NCBI GenBank assembly: GCA_040752005.1
Contig: JBFMFX010000018.1
Span: 25,259-89,258 of the forward strand
From: RBG-16-66-20 sp040752005
Lineage (GTDB): Bacteria > Pseudomonadota > Gammaproteobacteria > Burkholderiales > SG8-39
Length of the DNA: 64,000 bases
Direction: 5' to 3'
Every line of letters starts with the position of its first letter. Positions within the stretch are counted from its first letter, which is position 1. The position numbers were made by a program, and so were the translations under genes. Positions 24,723-32,950 of the stretch are shown here, piece after piece. The notes beneath the pieces are model-generated. The model did not search any database. It was given only the letters and a program-made list of their open reading frames with translations, and was not told the origin of the DNA.

Positions 24723-24994
24723 GCGCGGTGCTCGAGGCGCTCCTGTCGTGGCAGCTCGCCGGCCTCGGTATCGGCCTGGTGGCCGGCGCGCTCGCCGGGT
24801 GGCGCAAGTGGGAACCGGTACCGTCGTTTCTCGGCGCGCTCGGAGTGTTCGTTCTCGCCGTCCTCGCGCCCGATCTGGCGCAGGGGCACGGCGCCTCTGC
24901 GGTGATGGGCGCGGTGATGATGGGCCCGGTGGTCGGCTTCGTGCCGGTGGGCGCGGGCTTTCTCGCCGGGCGCTGGGCGATGTCGCGGCGCTAG
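24719..24994 (+). CDS. Small membrane protein of unknown function
   Basis: 91 residues with three hydrophobic segments, about 8-27, 36-51 and 58-84, separated by short polar loops (GWRKWEP; PDLAQGHG). The GTG start overlaps the stop of the DUF2283-like gene, and its stop overlaps the convergent alcohol dehydrogenase gene by four bases. No recognised family. Tight coupling to the preceding gene suggests the two products act together. Confidence 0.6.
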   Translation: MSAVLEALLSWQLAGLGIGLVAGALAGWRKWEPVPSFLGALGVFVLAVLAPDLAQGHGASAVMGAVMMGPVVGFVPVGAGFLAGRWAMSRR

Positions 24995-26052
24995 TCGTCG
25001 AGCGCGAGCACGACCCGGCCGAGCACCTTGCCGGCTTTCAGCTCCTCCAGCACGGCGTTCACCTCCGCGGCGGGCCGCGTCGCGATCGGTCCGGGCTTGA
25101 GCTTGCCCTTCTTGGCAAGCGCCACCACCTCCTTCAGCTCGCGCAGGTTGCCGACGTAGGAGCCGACGATGCCGATCGCGCGCTGCGCGATCGGCGGCAG
25201 CGGGTGCACGAGTTCGCCGCCGTACAGGCCGCACAGGATGTAGCGCCCACCCTTGCGCAACGCGCCGATGCCGAGCGCCGCGGTGGCGGGCATGCCGACC
25301 AGGTCAATCGCTCCGGCAAGGCTTCCCATCGCGAGCTGCGCGAGCTTCTGCGTCGCGTCCCCGGCGCGCGTATCGAGCACGAGCTTCGCGCCCTGGCGGC
25401 GCGCGGCGGCGAGCTTCGCCTCGTCCACGTCGCAGGCGATGATGTTGCGCACGCCCCTCGCGCGCAGCACCGAGATGCACACCATGCCGAGGCCGCCGCA
25501 GCCGATCACCGCCACCCAGTCGCGCGCGGAAAGGGCGGGGAGCTTCGCCGCCGCGCTGTAGGTGGTGAGGCCCGAGCAGGCGAGCGTGGCGGCGAAGGCC
25601 TCGTCCAGTCCCTTCGCGTCCACGAGGTATTTCGGGTGCGGTACGAGGAGATGGCTCGCGTAGGCGCCGGGCCGCATGACGCCGAGAAAGCGCGGTCCGC
25701 TGACGCAGTAGTTGTCCTCGCCCGCCCTGCACACCGCACACTTGCCGCAGCCGATCCACGGAAAGACGATGCGCCGCTCGCCGACCTTGACGCCCTTGGC
25801 GCGCGGCCCGAGCGCCTCGACGACGCCGAAGGGCTCGTGACCGAGCGTAAACGGCGGCACGCAACCGCGCTCCTTCACGTAAAAGCGCCGGCCGCCGCCC
25901 CAGTCGAAGTAGCCCTCCCAGATGTGCAGGTCCGAGTGGCACACGCCCGAGCGCGTCACGCGCACCAGCACCTCGGTGCCCTTCGGTTGCGGCGTTTCCT
26001 TCAGCACCTGCTGCAGCGGCTTTCCGTGTTCGATGATGTCCCAGCTGAGCAT
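24991..26052 (-). CDS. Zinc-dependent alcohol dehydrogenase (medium-chain family)
   Basis: 353 residues. Catalytic zinc ligands: Cys38 in SGVCHSD, His72-Glu73 in GHE. The structural zinc site is complete: Cys102, 105, 108 and 116 (CGKCAVCRAGEDNYC). The Rossmann glycine motif appears as IGCGGLGMV near residue 183. NAD(P)-dependent oxidation of an alcohol in the cytoplasm is expected. It lies 11 bases downstream of metY in the same direction, so it is probably co-transcribed with it, though no common pathway is obvious. Confidence 0.9.
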   Translation of the reverse strand: MLSWDIIEHGKPLQQVLKETPQPKGTEVLVRVTRSGVCHSDLHIWEGYFDWGGGRRFYVKERGCVPPFTLGHEPFGVVEALGPRAKGVKVGERRIVFPWIGCGKCAVCRAGEDNYCVSGPRFLGVMRPGAYASHLLVPHPKYLVDAKGLDEAFAATLACSGLTTYSAAAKLPALSARDWVAVIGCGGLGMVCISVLRARGVRNIIACDVDEAKLAAARRQGAKLVLDTRAGDATQKLAQLAMGSLAGAIDLVGMPATAALGIGALRKGGRYILCGLYGGELVHPLPPIAQRAIGIVGSYVGNLRELKEVVALAKKGKLKPGPIATRPAAEVNAVLEELKAGKVLGRVVLALDD

Positions 26053-26063
26053 CGTCTCCTTCC

Positions 26064-27353
26064 TCAGGCGCGGGCCGAGGCCGCGAGCGCCTGGTCAATG
26101 TCCCACAGGATGTCTTCCAGCGTCTCCAGGCCCACCGACATGCGGACCATGTCCGGCGTGACGCCCGCCTTGCGCTGGTCCTCCTCGCTCATCTGCCGGT
26201 GCGTGGTCGAGGCCGGATGGATGACGAGCGTCTTCGCGTCGCCGATGTTGGCGAGGTGGCTCATCACCTGCGCCGCCTCGATGAACTTCTCGCCCGCCCG
26301 GGCGCCGCCCTTGATGCCGAAATTGACCAGGCCCGAGGCGCCCTTCGGCAGGTACTTACGCGCGGCCGCGTGATAACGGTCGCCGGGAAGGCCCGGATAG
26401 TTGACCCACGCGACGCGCGGATGATCGCGCAGGAATTGCGCCACCGCGAGCGCGTTCGCGCAGTGCCGGTCCATGCGCACCGGCAGAGTCTCGATTCCCT
26501 GCAGCAGGAGCCACGCATTGAGCGGCGCGAGCGCCGGGCCGAAGGTGCGCATCACCTCCATGCGCGCCTTCATGGTGAAGCCGAAATCGCCGAACGTTTC
26601 GTGAAAGATCACGCCGTGATAGCCGGGCGACGGCGTGGTGAACTCCGGGAACTTGCCATTGCCCCAGTCGAACCTGCCGGACTCGACAATGACGCCGCCC
26701 ATCGTGGTGCCGTGCCCGCCGAGGTATTTCGTCGCCGAGTGCACGACGATGTCCGCGCCCCATTCGATCGGGCGGCACAGGTAGGGCGAGGGCACGGTGT
26801 TGTCCACCACCAGCGGCACGCCCGCCTCGTGCGCGATGGCCGCCACCGCCTCCAGGTCCACGATGTTGAGCAACGGATTGCCCAGCGTTTCGCAGTACAC
26901 GAGCTTCGTGTTTGGCCTGAGCGCACGGCGGAAATTGTCCGGCTCGTCGGGATCAACGAAGGTCGTTTCGATGCCGAGCTTGGCGAGGTTGACGCCGAGC
27001 AGCGTGTGCGTGCCGCCGTAAAGGGTGGAAGCGGAGACGATGTGGTCGCCTCCCCGGGCGAGGGTGAGGATCGCGGTCGCCTCCGCCGCCTGACCGGTCG
27101 CGCAGGCGAGCGCCGCGCGGCCGCCCTCCAGCGCCGCGACCCGTTCTTCGAGCACCGCCACCGTCGGGTTGGAAATGCGCGAATAGACGTTGCCGAAAGT
27201 CTGCAGGTTGAACAGGCTCGCGGCGTGGTCGGCCGAATCGAAGACGAACGAGGTCGTCTGGTAGATGGGCGCGGCGCGCGCCCCGGTCACCGGGTCGGGG
27301 ATCTGCCCGGCGTGCAGCGCCAGCGTCTCGAAGCCGAACTTGCGGTCCGCCAT
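26064..27353 (-). CDS. metY: O-acetylhomoserine sulfhydrylase (MetY-type, Cys/Met metabolism PLP enzyme)
   Basis: 429 residues, the length of MetY rather than the shorter (about 390-residue) cystathionine synthases and lyases. SATKYLGGHGT near residue 211 holds the PLP lysine, and YSRISNPTVAVLEERVA near 60 and the insert SPGYHGVIFHETFGDFGF around 235 are typical of the O-acetylhomoserine branch. It uses sulfide or methanethiol to make homocysteine or methionine in the cytoplasm. It lies 27 bases after the AraC-type regulator gene, which may control it. Confidence 0.92.
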   Translation of the reverse strand: MADRKFGFETLALHAGQIPDPVTGARAAPIYQTTSFVFDSADHAASLFNLQTFGNVYSRISNPTVAVLEERVAALEGGRAALACATGQAAEATAILTLARGGDHIVSASTLYGGTHTLLGVNLAKLGIETTFVDPDEPDNFRRALRPNTKLVYCETLGNPLLNIVDLEAVAAIAHEAGVPLVVDNTVPSPYLCRPIEWGADIVVHSATKYLGGHGTTMGGVIVESGRFDWGNGKFPEFTTPSPGYHGVIFHETFGDFGFTMKARMEVMRTFGPALAPLNAWLLLQGIETLPVRMDRHCANALAVAQFLRDHPRVAWVNYPGLPGDRYHAAARKYLPKGASGLVNFGIKGGARAGEKFIEAAQVMSHLANIGDAKTLVIHPASTTHRQMSEEDQRKAGVTPDMVRMSVGLETLEDILWDIDQALAASARA

Positions 27354-27380
27354 CGGCCGATTCTAGCCGCGCGCGGTCGC

Positions 27381-28265
27381 TCAGTCGCGCTCTGCGAGCC
27401 CGGAAGGGCGCGCGCGCCTGAGCGCGGCGCGGTATTGCGAGGGCGCGACGCCGACCTGGTGCTGGAAGAAGCGCGTGAAGTTGGACTGCGCCGAGAAGCC
27501 GAGCTGCGCCGAGACGTCGGCGATGCGCGCGCGCTCGGACGCAAGCCGTGCGATCGCCGCCTCGATGCACAGCTTGTCGAGGTACGCGCGCGGCGAGAGC
27601 CCGGTGCTCAGATGGAACAGATCGTAGAAGCGCGAACGCGACAGGCCGATGCGCGCCGCCACCTCCTCCATGTTCAGTTCCTTGGTCGGCCGGCCGCGCA
27701 GCAGGGCCAGCGCGCGCCGGATGCGCGAATCGGCGAAGGGCGAGCCGCGCCAGAAGCGCGCCGCCGGCGCCCGAGGCGCGAGATAGGCCTCGGCGATCGA
27801 AAACATGATGTCCTCGACCATGAATTCGAGCCGATCGGCGGAAAGGAACTGGTCGTTGCTCGCTTCCAGCGCGAGCAGATCGGCAAGTTGCCGGATGCGC
27901 GGCGTGATCGGCTCGCGCGGCGCCGGAAACGGCCGCGGTCCGCGCTCGAACGCCGCCGGGAAGCGCGTCTGCAGCCACTCGGCGGACGCTTGCAAGAGGA
28001 GCACCTCGGCGTGCGGCCGGCGTTCCGGTTCCGAACGCTGCGGCACGGCCGCGCACTGCTCGCCGGGATTGAAGAAGCCGATGTGCTCGCGGGTGATCCT
28101 CGCCGCAGGCTCGCCCTGCGGCGCCGGAGCGAGCGCGACGTCATCCCCGTCCAGCGTGCACAGCACCTGCGGATCGGGCGCCGGCCCGAGCGCCAGCGCC
28201 TCGCGCACCTCGAGGAGCTTCAGGCGCCCGAAGCGGCCGTCGAAGACCCGGAGGGTCCGATTCAT
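27381..28265 (-). CDS. AraC-family transcriptional regulator
   Basis: 294 residues. The N-terminal 180 residues look like a sensory domain of the cupin-containing AraC type, including EHIGFFNPGEQ. The C-terminal 100 residues carry two helix-turn-helix units: MEEVAARIGLSRSRFYDLF (near 197) and IADVSAQLGFSAQSNFTRFF, followed by GVAPSQYRAALRR, all classical for AraC. It is immediately upstream of metY in the same direction, so it may regulate methionine-related genes or itself. Its effector is unknown. Confidence 0.88.
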   Translation of the reverse strand: MNRTLRVFDGRFGRLKLLEVREALALGPAPDPQVLCTLDGDDVALAPAPQGEPAARITREHIGFFNPGEQCAAVPQRSEPERRPHAEVLLLQASAEWLQTRFPAAFERGPRPFPAPREPITPRIRQLADLLALEASNDQFLSADRLEFMVEDIMFSIAEAYLAPRAPAARFWRGSPFADSRIRRALALLRGRPTKELNMEEVAARIGLSRSRFYDLFHLSTGLSPRAYLDKLCIEAAIARLASERARIADVSAQLGFSAQSNFTRFFQHQVGVAPSQYRAALRRARPSGLAERD

Positions 28266-28304
28266 CGGCCGAAGGATAACCCGCGACCGAGTGCGGTCAA
28301 GACG

Positions 28305-28784
28305 TCAGTACGGCAGCCAGCGGGGGCGTTTCGCAGAGATGACGCGCGTGTTCACGCCCACCCAGTTCAGGCCGCCGAAGAGCCGGCCGTGCTCGATCTT
28401 CACGCACCGGTCCATCACCGCCTCCAGCCCGTGCGCGCGCGCGTACTGCGCGGCCTCGGCGTTGGTCACGCCGAGCTGCTGCCAGAGCACCTTCGCGCCG
28501 ATCGCCACCGCGTCGCGCGCGACCGGCATCACGTCGGCGCTGCGGCGGAATACGTCCACGATGTCCACCTTGTCCGGCACTTCCTTGAGCGAGCCGTAGC
28601 AGCGCTCGCCGAGGATTTCGCCGCCGGCGTAGCGCGGGTTCACCGGAATGATGCGATAGCCATGCTCCTGCATGTACTTGGCGGCGAAGAAGCTCGGGCG
28701 AAACCAGTCGGCCGAGAGCCCCACCACCGCGATCACGCGATTCTCGGCGAGGATGCGCCGCAGCGTCTCGATGTCGTCTTGCAT
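28305..28784 (-). CDS. CoA-binding domain protein (YccU-like)
   Basis: 159 residues of a single Rossmann-type CoA-binding domain: NRVIAVVGLSADWFRPSFFA near residue 15 and ERCYGSLKEVPDKVDIVDVF near 68, as in the YccU family. The function of these proteins is not settled. I chose the ATG at 28784 (MQDDIETLRRIL); an in-frame start nine residues earlier overlaps the AT-rich promoter-like sequence. A TATAAT on the plus strand at 28793-28798 lies just upstream of its start and could serve the divergent esterase gene. Confidence 0.83.
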   Translation of the reverse strand: MQDDIETLRRILAENRVIAVVGLSADWFRPSFFAAKYMQEHGYRIIPVNPRYAGGEILGERCYGSLKEVPDKVDIVDVFRRSADVMPVARDAVAIGAKVLWQQLGVTNAEAAQYARAHGLEAVMDRCVKIEHGRLFGGLNWVGVNTRVISAKRPRWLPY

Positions 28785-28927
28785 GCCGCTACTATAATCG
28801 AAGCTGTGCAACGATCGGGTCGGAGAGAGCAGGCGAGGTACGGCGAGGAACGCGGCGAACCGCCTCAGGTGCGCAGCGCGCCATTGTTCGTCGCACGCCG
28901 CGACGGCTTGCGCGTGGCGGCGAAGTG

Positions 28928-29878
28928 ATGGCGCTCGATCCGCAGGTCGTCGAGCTGCTCGCGCGCGCCGCGCGCTCGCCGCTTCCCGCCTATCACCAGG
29001 TGCCGCCTGCGGTCGCGCGGCGTCTGTACCGCGACACGCGAGCCGCGCTCACGCCCGACCCGCCGCCGGTGGAATCGGCGCGGCTTCTCCTTGCGCCGGG
29101 ACCGGCGGGCCCGGTACCGTTGCGCGCCTACCGCCCGCAGGGCACCGGGCCCGAGGCGGCGCTGCCGGCGCTCGTCTACTTCCATGGCGGCGGCTGGGTG
29201 ATCGGCGATCTCGACACGCACGACGTCGTGTGCCGCACGCTCGCCAACGGCGCGCGCTGCGCGGTGTTCTCGGTGGAGTACCGCAAGGCGCCGGAGGCGC
29301 CCTTTCCGGCGGCGGTGGAGGACGCGATCGCCGCGACCTCGTGGGTGGCCGGCAACGCGGCCGCGCTCGGGGTGGACGCGGCGCGGATCGCGGTCGGCGG
29401 CGACAGCGCCGGCGGCAATCTCGCCGCGGTGGTCGCGCTGGCCGCGCGCGACGCCGCAGGGCCGGCGCTTGCCTTTCAGCTCCTCATCTATCCGGCGGTG
29501 GACCAGCGCATGGGCCACCCCTCGATCGAGGCGAACGGCGACGGCTACCTGCTGACGAAACAGAGCATGCTCTATTTCCGCGGCCACTATCTGCCGAACG
29601 AGGCCGACCGGCTCGACTGGCGCGCTTCGCCGCTGCTCGCGCCGAGCCTTGCGGGCCTGCCGCCCGCATTCGTCCTCACCGCCGGTTACGACCCGCTCGT
29701 GGACGAGGGGCGCGCCTATGCCGAGCGGCTTGCGCGCGAGGGCGTCAGCGCCGAGTACCGCTGCTACGAAGGCATGGTGCACGGTTTCATCACCATGGGG
29801 CGGGTGCTCGATGCCGCGAACGCGGCGCTCTCGGAGTGCGCGGCAGCGCTCGCGCGCGCCTTCGGCGCGAAGCGATGA
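28928..29878 (+). CDS. Alpha/beta hydrolase, hormone-sensitive-lipase family esterase
   Basis: 316 residues. The HSL-family signature HGGG (in YFHGGGWVIG, near residue 84) forms the oxyanion hole, and the nucleophile elbow is GDSAGG near 157. Asp in AGYDPLVDEG and His in MVHGFI complete the triad near 258 and 288. It would hydrolyse short-chain esters, inside the cell since there is no signal. The ATG at 28928 was preferred to a GTG directly before it. Its stop overlaps the ThDP enzyme gene as ATGA. Confidence 0.88.
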   Translation: MALDPQVVELLARAARSPLPAYHQVPPAVARRLYRDTRAALTPDPPPVESARLLLAPGPAGPVPLRAYRPQGTGPEAALPALVYFHGGGWVIGDLDTHDVVCRTLANGARCAVFSVEYRKAPEAPFPAAVEDAIAATSWVAGNAAALGVDAARIAVGGDSAGGNLAAVVALAARDAAGPALAFQLLIYPAVDQRMGHPSIEANGDGYLLTKQSMLYFRGHYLPNEADRLDWRASPLLAPSLAGLPPAFVLTAGYDPLVDEGRAYAERLAREGVSAEYRCYEGMVHGFITMGRVLDAANAALSECAAALARAFGAKR

Positions 29879-31554
29879 GAGCCGACATCCGCACCCGTCA
29901 CGGCGGGGCGATCCTCGCCGATCAGCTCGCCTGCCACGGCGTGCGGCGCGCCTTCGGCGTGCCGGGCGAGAGTTACCTCCCGGTGCTGGACGGCCTGTAC
30001 GATCAGCGCGAACGCATCCAGTTCGTGATCTGCCGGCACGAGGGCGGCGCCGCCTACATGGCCGAAGCGCACGCCAAGCTCACCGGCGGGCCGGGCGTGG
30101 TGTTCGTCACGCGCGGACCCGGTGCGACCAACGCTTCTGTCGGCGTGCACACCGCCTATCAGGACTCCACGCCGCTCGTCGTCTTCGTCGGGCAGGTGGG
30201 CAACGACATCATCGAGCGCGAAGCGTTCCAGGAAATCGATTACCGGCGCATGTACGGCCCGCTGACGAAATGGGTGGCGCAGATAGACCGCGCCGAGAGG
30301 ATCCCGGAATTCGTCAGCCGCGCCTTTCACACCGCGACCGCGGGGCGCCCCGGGCCGGTGCTGCTCGCCTTGCCGGAGGACGTGCTCTATGCCGAGGCGG
30401 CGGTGGCCGATGCGCCGCATTACCGCACGCCGGCGGCCGCGCCCGCGCCGGCGGACATGGCGGAGCTGGAGCGCCTTCTCGCCGGCGCCGAGCGGCCGCT
30501 CGTCATCCTCGGCGGCGGCGGCTGGACGGGCAAGGCGCTCGCGGATTTTCGCGCCTGGGCCGAGCGCTCGATGCTCCCGGTCGCCTGCGCGTTCCGCTGT
30601 CAGGATTACTTCGACAACCGCAGCGCGAACTACGTCGGCGACATCGGCATCGGCGTCAACCCGAAGCTGGCCGAGCGGGTGAAGGAGGCCGACGTGCTAC
30701 TGGTCATCGGCGCCCGCCTCGGGGAGATGACGACGAGCGGCTATACGCTGCTCGAGGTCCCCGCGCCGCGCCAGACGCTCGTGCATGTGCACGCCGGCGC
30801 CGAGGAGCTGGGGCGCGTGTACCGGGCGGCGCTGCCGATCCAGGCGTCGTATCCGCAGTTCGTCGAGGCGCTGGTGCAGGTGCGACTGGACGGCTCGCGC
30901 TGGCGCAGCCGCACGCAGGCGGCGCGCGCCGACTACGAGCAATGGTCCGCGCCGCAGCCGATGCCCGGACCGGTGCAGCTCGGCGAAATCGTGAAGTGGC
31001 TCTCGGATGCGCTGCCGGAGGACGCCATCCTCACCAATGGCGCCGGGAATTTCGCGTCGTGGCTGCACCGACACTTCCGCTACAAGCGCTATCGCACGCA
31101 GCTTGCGCCGACCAGCGGCTCGATGGGTTACGGGGTGCCGGCGGCGGTGGCGGCCAAGATCGCCGAGCCCGGGCGGACCGTCGTCGCGCTTGCCGGCGAC
31201 GGCGACTTCCTCATGAACGGGCAGGAGTTTGCCACCGCCGCACAATACGGTGCGCCGATCGTCGTGCTGGTGGTGAACAACGGCATGTACGGCACGATCC
31301 GCATGCACCAGGAGCGCGAATACCCGGGGCGCATCTGCGGCACCGAGCTGAAGAATCCCGATTTCGCCGCCTACGCGCGCGCCTTCGGTGGGCACGGCGA
31401 GATCGTCGAGCGCACCGCCGATTTCCGTCCCGCGTTCGAGCGCGCGCTCGCCTCCGGCAAGCCGGCGATCGTCGAGCTGCGGATTGACCCGGAGGCGATC
31501 ACGCCGTCGGCGACGCTCTCGGGACTTCGCGCCGCGGCGCTGGCGAAGAAATAG
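29875..31554 (+). CDS. ThDP-dependent enzyme, acetolactate synthase-like large subunit
   Basis: 559 residues with the three ThDP-family domains: PYR (about 1-180) with catalytic Glu in CRHEGGAAYMAEAHAK near 50, a middle domain (about 195-330) with ILGGGGWTG, and PP (about 370-540) with AGDGDFLMNGQEFATAAQYG to NNGMYG. It resembles acetolactate synthase-type proteins of unassigned role rather than the biosynthetic IlvB; no small regulatory subunit gene is adjacent. It is translationally coupled to the esterase upstream. The substrate is presumably a 2-oxo acid. Confidence 0.85.
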   Translation: MRADIRTRHGGAILADQLACHGVRRAFGVPGESYLPVLDGLYDQRERIQFVICRHEGGAAYMAEAHAKLTGGPGVVFVTRGPGATNASVGVHTAYQDSTPLVVFVGQVGNDIIEREAFQEIDYRRMYGPLTKWVAQIDRAERIPEFVSRAFHTATAGRPGPVLLALPEDVLYAEAAVADAPHYRTPAAAPAPADMAELERLLAGAERPLVILGGGGWTGKALADFRAWAERSMLPVACAFRCQDYFDNRSANYVGDIGIGVNPKLAERVKEADVLLVIGARLGEMTTSGYTLLEVPAPRQTLVHVHAGAEELGRVYRAALPIQASYPQFVEALVQVRLDGSRWRSRTQAARADYEQWSAPQPMPGPVQLGEIVKWLSDALPEDAILTNGAGNFASWLHRHFRYKRYRTQLAPTSGSMGYGVPAAVAAKIAEPGRTVVALAGDGDFLMNGQEFATAAQYGAPIVVLVVNNGMYGTIRMHQEREYPGRICGTELKNPDFAAYARAFGGHGEIVERTADFRPAFERALASGKPAIVELRIDPEAITPSATLSGLRAAALAKK

Positions 31555-31923
31555 CTAGCCGGTGGTGGCGATCCACGCCGGGTCGTCCTGGTGCCGGCGC
31601 TCGAACTTGAGGAACTGGTAGTAGCCGCAGGTGCTGCCGTAAGGATAGCTGCGGCAGGCGCCGGGGCGCGCTTCGTACACGGTGCAGCGGCGCGTGCGCG
31701 GGTCGAGCAGGCGGCAGACGCTGCCGAAATGCTCGTCCTTGCGGTGGCGCAGCACGCGCACCTTTTCGCCCGGGTCGTACTTGGTGTAGCGCATCTCGGC
31801 CGTTGCGTAATCGAGGCCGAGACGGCGCGCCAGGCGCTCGATGTCGGCGCGCGTTACCTCGATCAGGGTGTAGCTGCAGCAATAGGCCGGGCACTTGCTG
31901 CAGTCGTAAGATCGTCCATTCAT
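31555..31923 (-). CDS. YkgJ-family cysteine-cluster protein
   Basis: 122 residues. An N-terminal Cys cluster CSKCPAYCC (Cys 8, 11, 15, 16) and further Cys in SVCRLL, RRCTVYEARPGACRSYP and STCGYY match the YkgJ family, thought to bind zinc or an iron-sulfur cluster. The spaced pattern is complete. The ATG at 31923 has GGTGGTAAG just before it; a GTG three codons upstream is also in frame. Its function is unknown. It ends right next to the stop of the convergent ThDP gene. Confidence 0.85.
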   Translation of the reverse strand: MNGRSYDCSKCPAYCCSYTLIEVTRADIERLARRLGLDYATAEMRYTKYDPGEKVRVLRHRKDEHFGSVCRLLDPRTRRCTVYEARPGACRSYPYGSTCGYYQFLKFERRHQDDPAWIATTG

Positions 31924-32036
31924 GCTTACCACCGCTTGTCGCGAGGTGCCGGATTCTAATTAATTCGGCACCGTGCGGGGCCGACCCTTTTGCCCGCCGG
32001 ACGCGTTTCATCGCGGTACCGCTACACTGGCAGCGG

Positions 32037-32219
32037 ATGCAGGCGAGCGACGAGGAGCGGATGCGGCGCTACGGCGCAGGCGATGCGAGCGCCTTCGACC
32101 GACTCTATGCGAGGCACCGGGGAGCGCGGTATCGCTTCGTGCTCAGGTGCGTGAAGGAGCGCGCCGTGGCCGAGGAGCTTTACCAGGAAATCTCGACTCA
32201 GGGCGGCGGTCGGCGATGA
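32037..32219 (+). pseudogene. ECF-type RNA polymerase sigma factor, reduced to the N-terminal part
   Basis: A 60-residue reading frame. MQASDEERMRRYGAGDASAF and the following AEELYQE match the start of sigma region 2 in ECF sigma factors, which are normally about 170-190 residues. After residue 50 the sequence turns into a short unrelated tail ending GGGRR, with the promoter-melting part of region 2 and all of region 4 missing. It cannot bind a -35 element. The ATG of the anti-sigma-like gene overlaps its stop (ATGA) exactly as in an intact sigma/anti-sigma pair, so an internal deletion of about 120-130 codons is more likely than a new short gene. Confidence 0.7.
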
Positions 32220-32923
32220 CTGAGGCGCGCGATCCGAAGGTCTCCGGTGCGTACCGCGAGCTCGCGCGCGAGGAGCCGCCGGCTGCGGTTGACCGGACGA
32301 TCGCCGCGGCCGCGCGCGAAGCGCTCGAGGTCCGACCGGCGCCGCTGGTTGCGCCGACGGCGCGCCGGGCCTGGTACGTCCCGCTCGCCGCTGCCGCGGT
32401 GATCGTGCTTGCGGTCGCGATCACCTGGCATATCCAACTCGAACAGCCCGGGGTGGACGGGGAGGATGCGCCGGCGCAGGCGACGGCAAGGGACGCGGTG
32501 GCCGCCGCGCCTTCGCCCGCGGCCGCCGTGCCCGCCGGCGAGGCAGCGGCGCAGCGGGCCGAGGCCTCTTCCGCGGCAGCGCGCAAGGCAGCCACGCGCC
32601 CGTCCGCGCCTGTGCCGCACCGGGACGAGCAGGTTGGACAACGCCCGCCTGCGGCAGCGACGCCGGACGCGCCCCGGGCGCCGACCGGGCCGGCGACGCA
32701 ACCGATGCCGCAAAGCGCCGAAGAGGCGCGCGAGCAGACGCAGCCGCATGCGCAAGCGGCGCGCGGCCGCGAACAGGCCGATGAACCGCCGGAGAAATGG
32801 CTCGAGCGCATTGCGGAGCTGCGCCGTGCCGGTCGGCACGAAGAAGCCGACAAGGCGCTCGCCGAGTTCCGCAAGCGCTACCCGGACTACCGCGTCCCCG
32901 AGTCGCTCCTCAAGCCAAAATAG
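32216..32923 (+). CDS. Single-pass membrane protein, probable anti-sigma-like partner
   Basis: 235 residues. A short cytoplasmic N-terminal part (1-55, containing YRELAREEPPAAVDRTI), one membrane helix at about 60-78, a long low-complexity Ala/Pro/Gln/Glu linker (80-185), and a C-terminal helical module EKWLERIAELRRAGRHEEAD that extends to the end. The layout and coupling to a sigma-factor gene suggest a membrane regulator of that factor. With the sigma gene truncated it may now have no partner. The stop codon TAG lies inside the dispersed palindrome at 32917-32950. Confidence 0.7.
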   Translation: MTEARDPKVSGAYRELAREEPPAAVDRTIAAAAREALEVRPAPLVAPTARRAWYVPLAAAAVIVLAVAITWHIQLEQPGVDGEDAPAQATARDAVAAAPSPAAAVPAGEAAAQRAEASSAAARKAATRPSAPVPHRDEQVGQRPPAAATPDAPRAPTGPATQPMPQSAEEAREQTQPHAQAARGREQADEPPEKWLERIAELRRAGRHEEADKALAEFRKRYPDYRVPESLLKPK

Positions 32924-32950
32924 GGTCAGACCCGGGTCTGACCCTGTTTT
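32917..32950. repeat. 34-bp dispersed palindrome in a convergent junction
   Basis: Same element as at 22720-22753 with one base changed (AAAATAGGG instead of AAAACAGGG), which creates the TAG stop of the upstream gene. The other end adjoins the TGA stop of the convergent dehydrogenase gene (32950-32952). It can fold into a 17-bp hairpin flanked by A and T runs and so could terminate both genes. Confidence 0.9.
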
